Below, piece after piece: positions 5,932 through 6,493 of a stretch of 6,493 nucleotides of DNA (the stretch's first letter is position 1; every line of letters starts with the position of its first letter). Under the pieces are notes generated by a model. That model was not told where the DNA came from, did not search any database, and saw only the letters and a list, made by a program, of their open reading frames with translations. The position numbers and the translations under genes are program-made. This stretch comes from Verrucomicrobiota bacterium (GTDB taxonomy: Bacteria > Verrucomicrobiota > Verrucomicrobiia > Opitutales > Opitutaceae), in contig JAUPWC010000395.1 of assembly GCA_030916665.1 (NCBI GenBank), positions 1-6,493 of the forward strand, read 5' to 3'.

Positions 5932-6493
5932 TCAATACACGTGCTCGGCGAGGAGGGCGAAGAGTTCCGCTTCCGTGATGCGGCGCTGGGTCATGGAGTC
6001 GCGCTCGCGGAGGGTGAAGGTGTCGCCGGGTTTCTCGATGGTGTCGAAGTCGATGGTCACGCACCAGGGCGTGCCGGCCTCGTCCTGGCGGCGGTAGCGT
6101 TTGCCGATGGCGCCGCCGTCGTCGTATTGCACGGCGTAGTTGCGCTTCAGTTTTGCGTAGAGGGCCTTGGCGCGGTCGGTGAGCTGCTCCTTGTTCTTGA
6201 GCAGCGGGAGCACGGCGACCTTGACCGGGGCGATGCGCGGCGAGAGGCGGAGCACGGTGCGCTTCTCGACGTTGCCCTTCTCGTCCTTCACGTCTTCCTC
6301 CGCGTAGGCGGCGGTGAGCACGGCGAGGAAGATGCGGTCGGTGCCGACGGCGGGCTCGATGACGTGCGGGACGAACTTCTTCTTGGTGGTCTCGTCGAAG
6401 ATCTCCTGCGGCTTGCCGGAGGCGTTAGCGTGTTGCGTGAGGTCGTAGTTGCCGCGGGCGGCGATGCCCCACAGCTCCTGCACGCCGAAGGGA
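5932..6493 (-). CDS. glyQS: Glycine--tRNA ligase, alpha2 (single-chain) type, C-terminal part (5' end beyond the window)
   Basis: Cytoplasmic class II aminoacyl-tRNA synthetase that charges tRNA-Gly with glycine using ATP. The visible 186 residues begin [21 protein letters not shown], the segment of alpha2 GlyRS just before motif 3. The motif 3 region reads [15 protein letters not shown], with the class II arginine in TDR. The anticodon-binding domain follows: [10 protein letters not shown], then the family-typical [20 protein letters not shown] and [10 protein letters not shown], ending in LLAEHVY and a TGA stop at 5934-5932. The frame stays open to the right edge, so the GTG at 6483 is an internal valine codon and not the start; the real start lies beyond 6493. 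The sequence is of the single-polypeptide kind and does not resemble the separate GlyQ/GlyS alpha-beta enzyme. No damage is visible. The next gene begins 49 nt downstream on the same strand with no clear terminator between them, so read-through is plausible. Confidence 0.95.
   Translation of the reverse strand, partial: PFGVQELWGIAARGNYDLTQHANASGKPQEIFDETTKKKFVPHVIEPAVGTDRIFLAVLTAAYAEEDVKDEKGNVEKRTVLRLSPRIAPVKVAVLPLLKNKEQLTDRAKALYAKLKRNYAVQYDDGGAIGKRYRRQDEAGTPWCVTIDFDTIEKPGDTFTLRERDSMTQRRITEAELFALLAEHVY

Noticed and set aside
6481..6483. GTG as the start of a short glycyl-tRNA synthetase-like gene
   Set aside because: The frame stays open upstream as PFG, matching the family sequence before this point, so the codon is an internal valine in a gene cut by the window edge.

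Overview
This GC-rich bacterial window carries three genes, all read leftward on the minus strand. From right to left they are the last third or so of an alpha2-type glycyl-tRNA synthetase (cut by the right edge), a complete 1267-residue SWIM zinc-finger SNF2-family ATPase, and the first 587 residues of a second, paralogous SWIM/SNF2-type protein (cut by the left edge). The very high GC, the single-chain glycyl-tRNA synthetase and the paired SWIM-SNF2 proteins would fit a GC-rich Verrucomicrobiota member such as Opitutales. That placement is inference; nothing here proves the taxon.

Layout: 6493-5932 is the 3' end of glyQS. A 49-nt spacer follows (5931-5883), short enough for co-transcription. 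5882-2079 is the complete SNF2 protein: SWIM finger at residues 75-85, a long SNF2-associated middle region, then a full two-lobed SNF2 motor with all diagnostic motifs. 2078-1764 is a 315-nt intergenic region with a perfect 10-bp inverted repeat, an overlapping competing hairpin and a separate AT-rich dyad, but no convincing gene. 1763-1 is the second SNF2-type protein, of which only the SWIM finger and the middle region are visible; its motor domain should lie beyond the left edge. It has no stop in the window and was reconstructed by translating the minus strand from the ATG at 1763.

The most interesting signal is a pair of AT-rich, nearly identical palindromes (3334-3358 and 3433-3457) inside the SNF2 motor domain. 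They lie exactly 99 nt (33 codons) apart and in the same reading frame, so each contributes the peptide NVR(N/I)TNI. They sit in an extra segment of about 50 residues between helicase motif I and motif Ia. This looks like a palindromic repeat element that entered a coding sequence without breaking the frame.

Together, the two SNF2 proteins probably act on protein-DNA complexes as ATP-driven double-strand DNA translocases. The synthetase is housekeeping and probably only a chromosomal neighbour.
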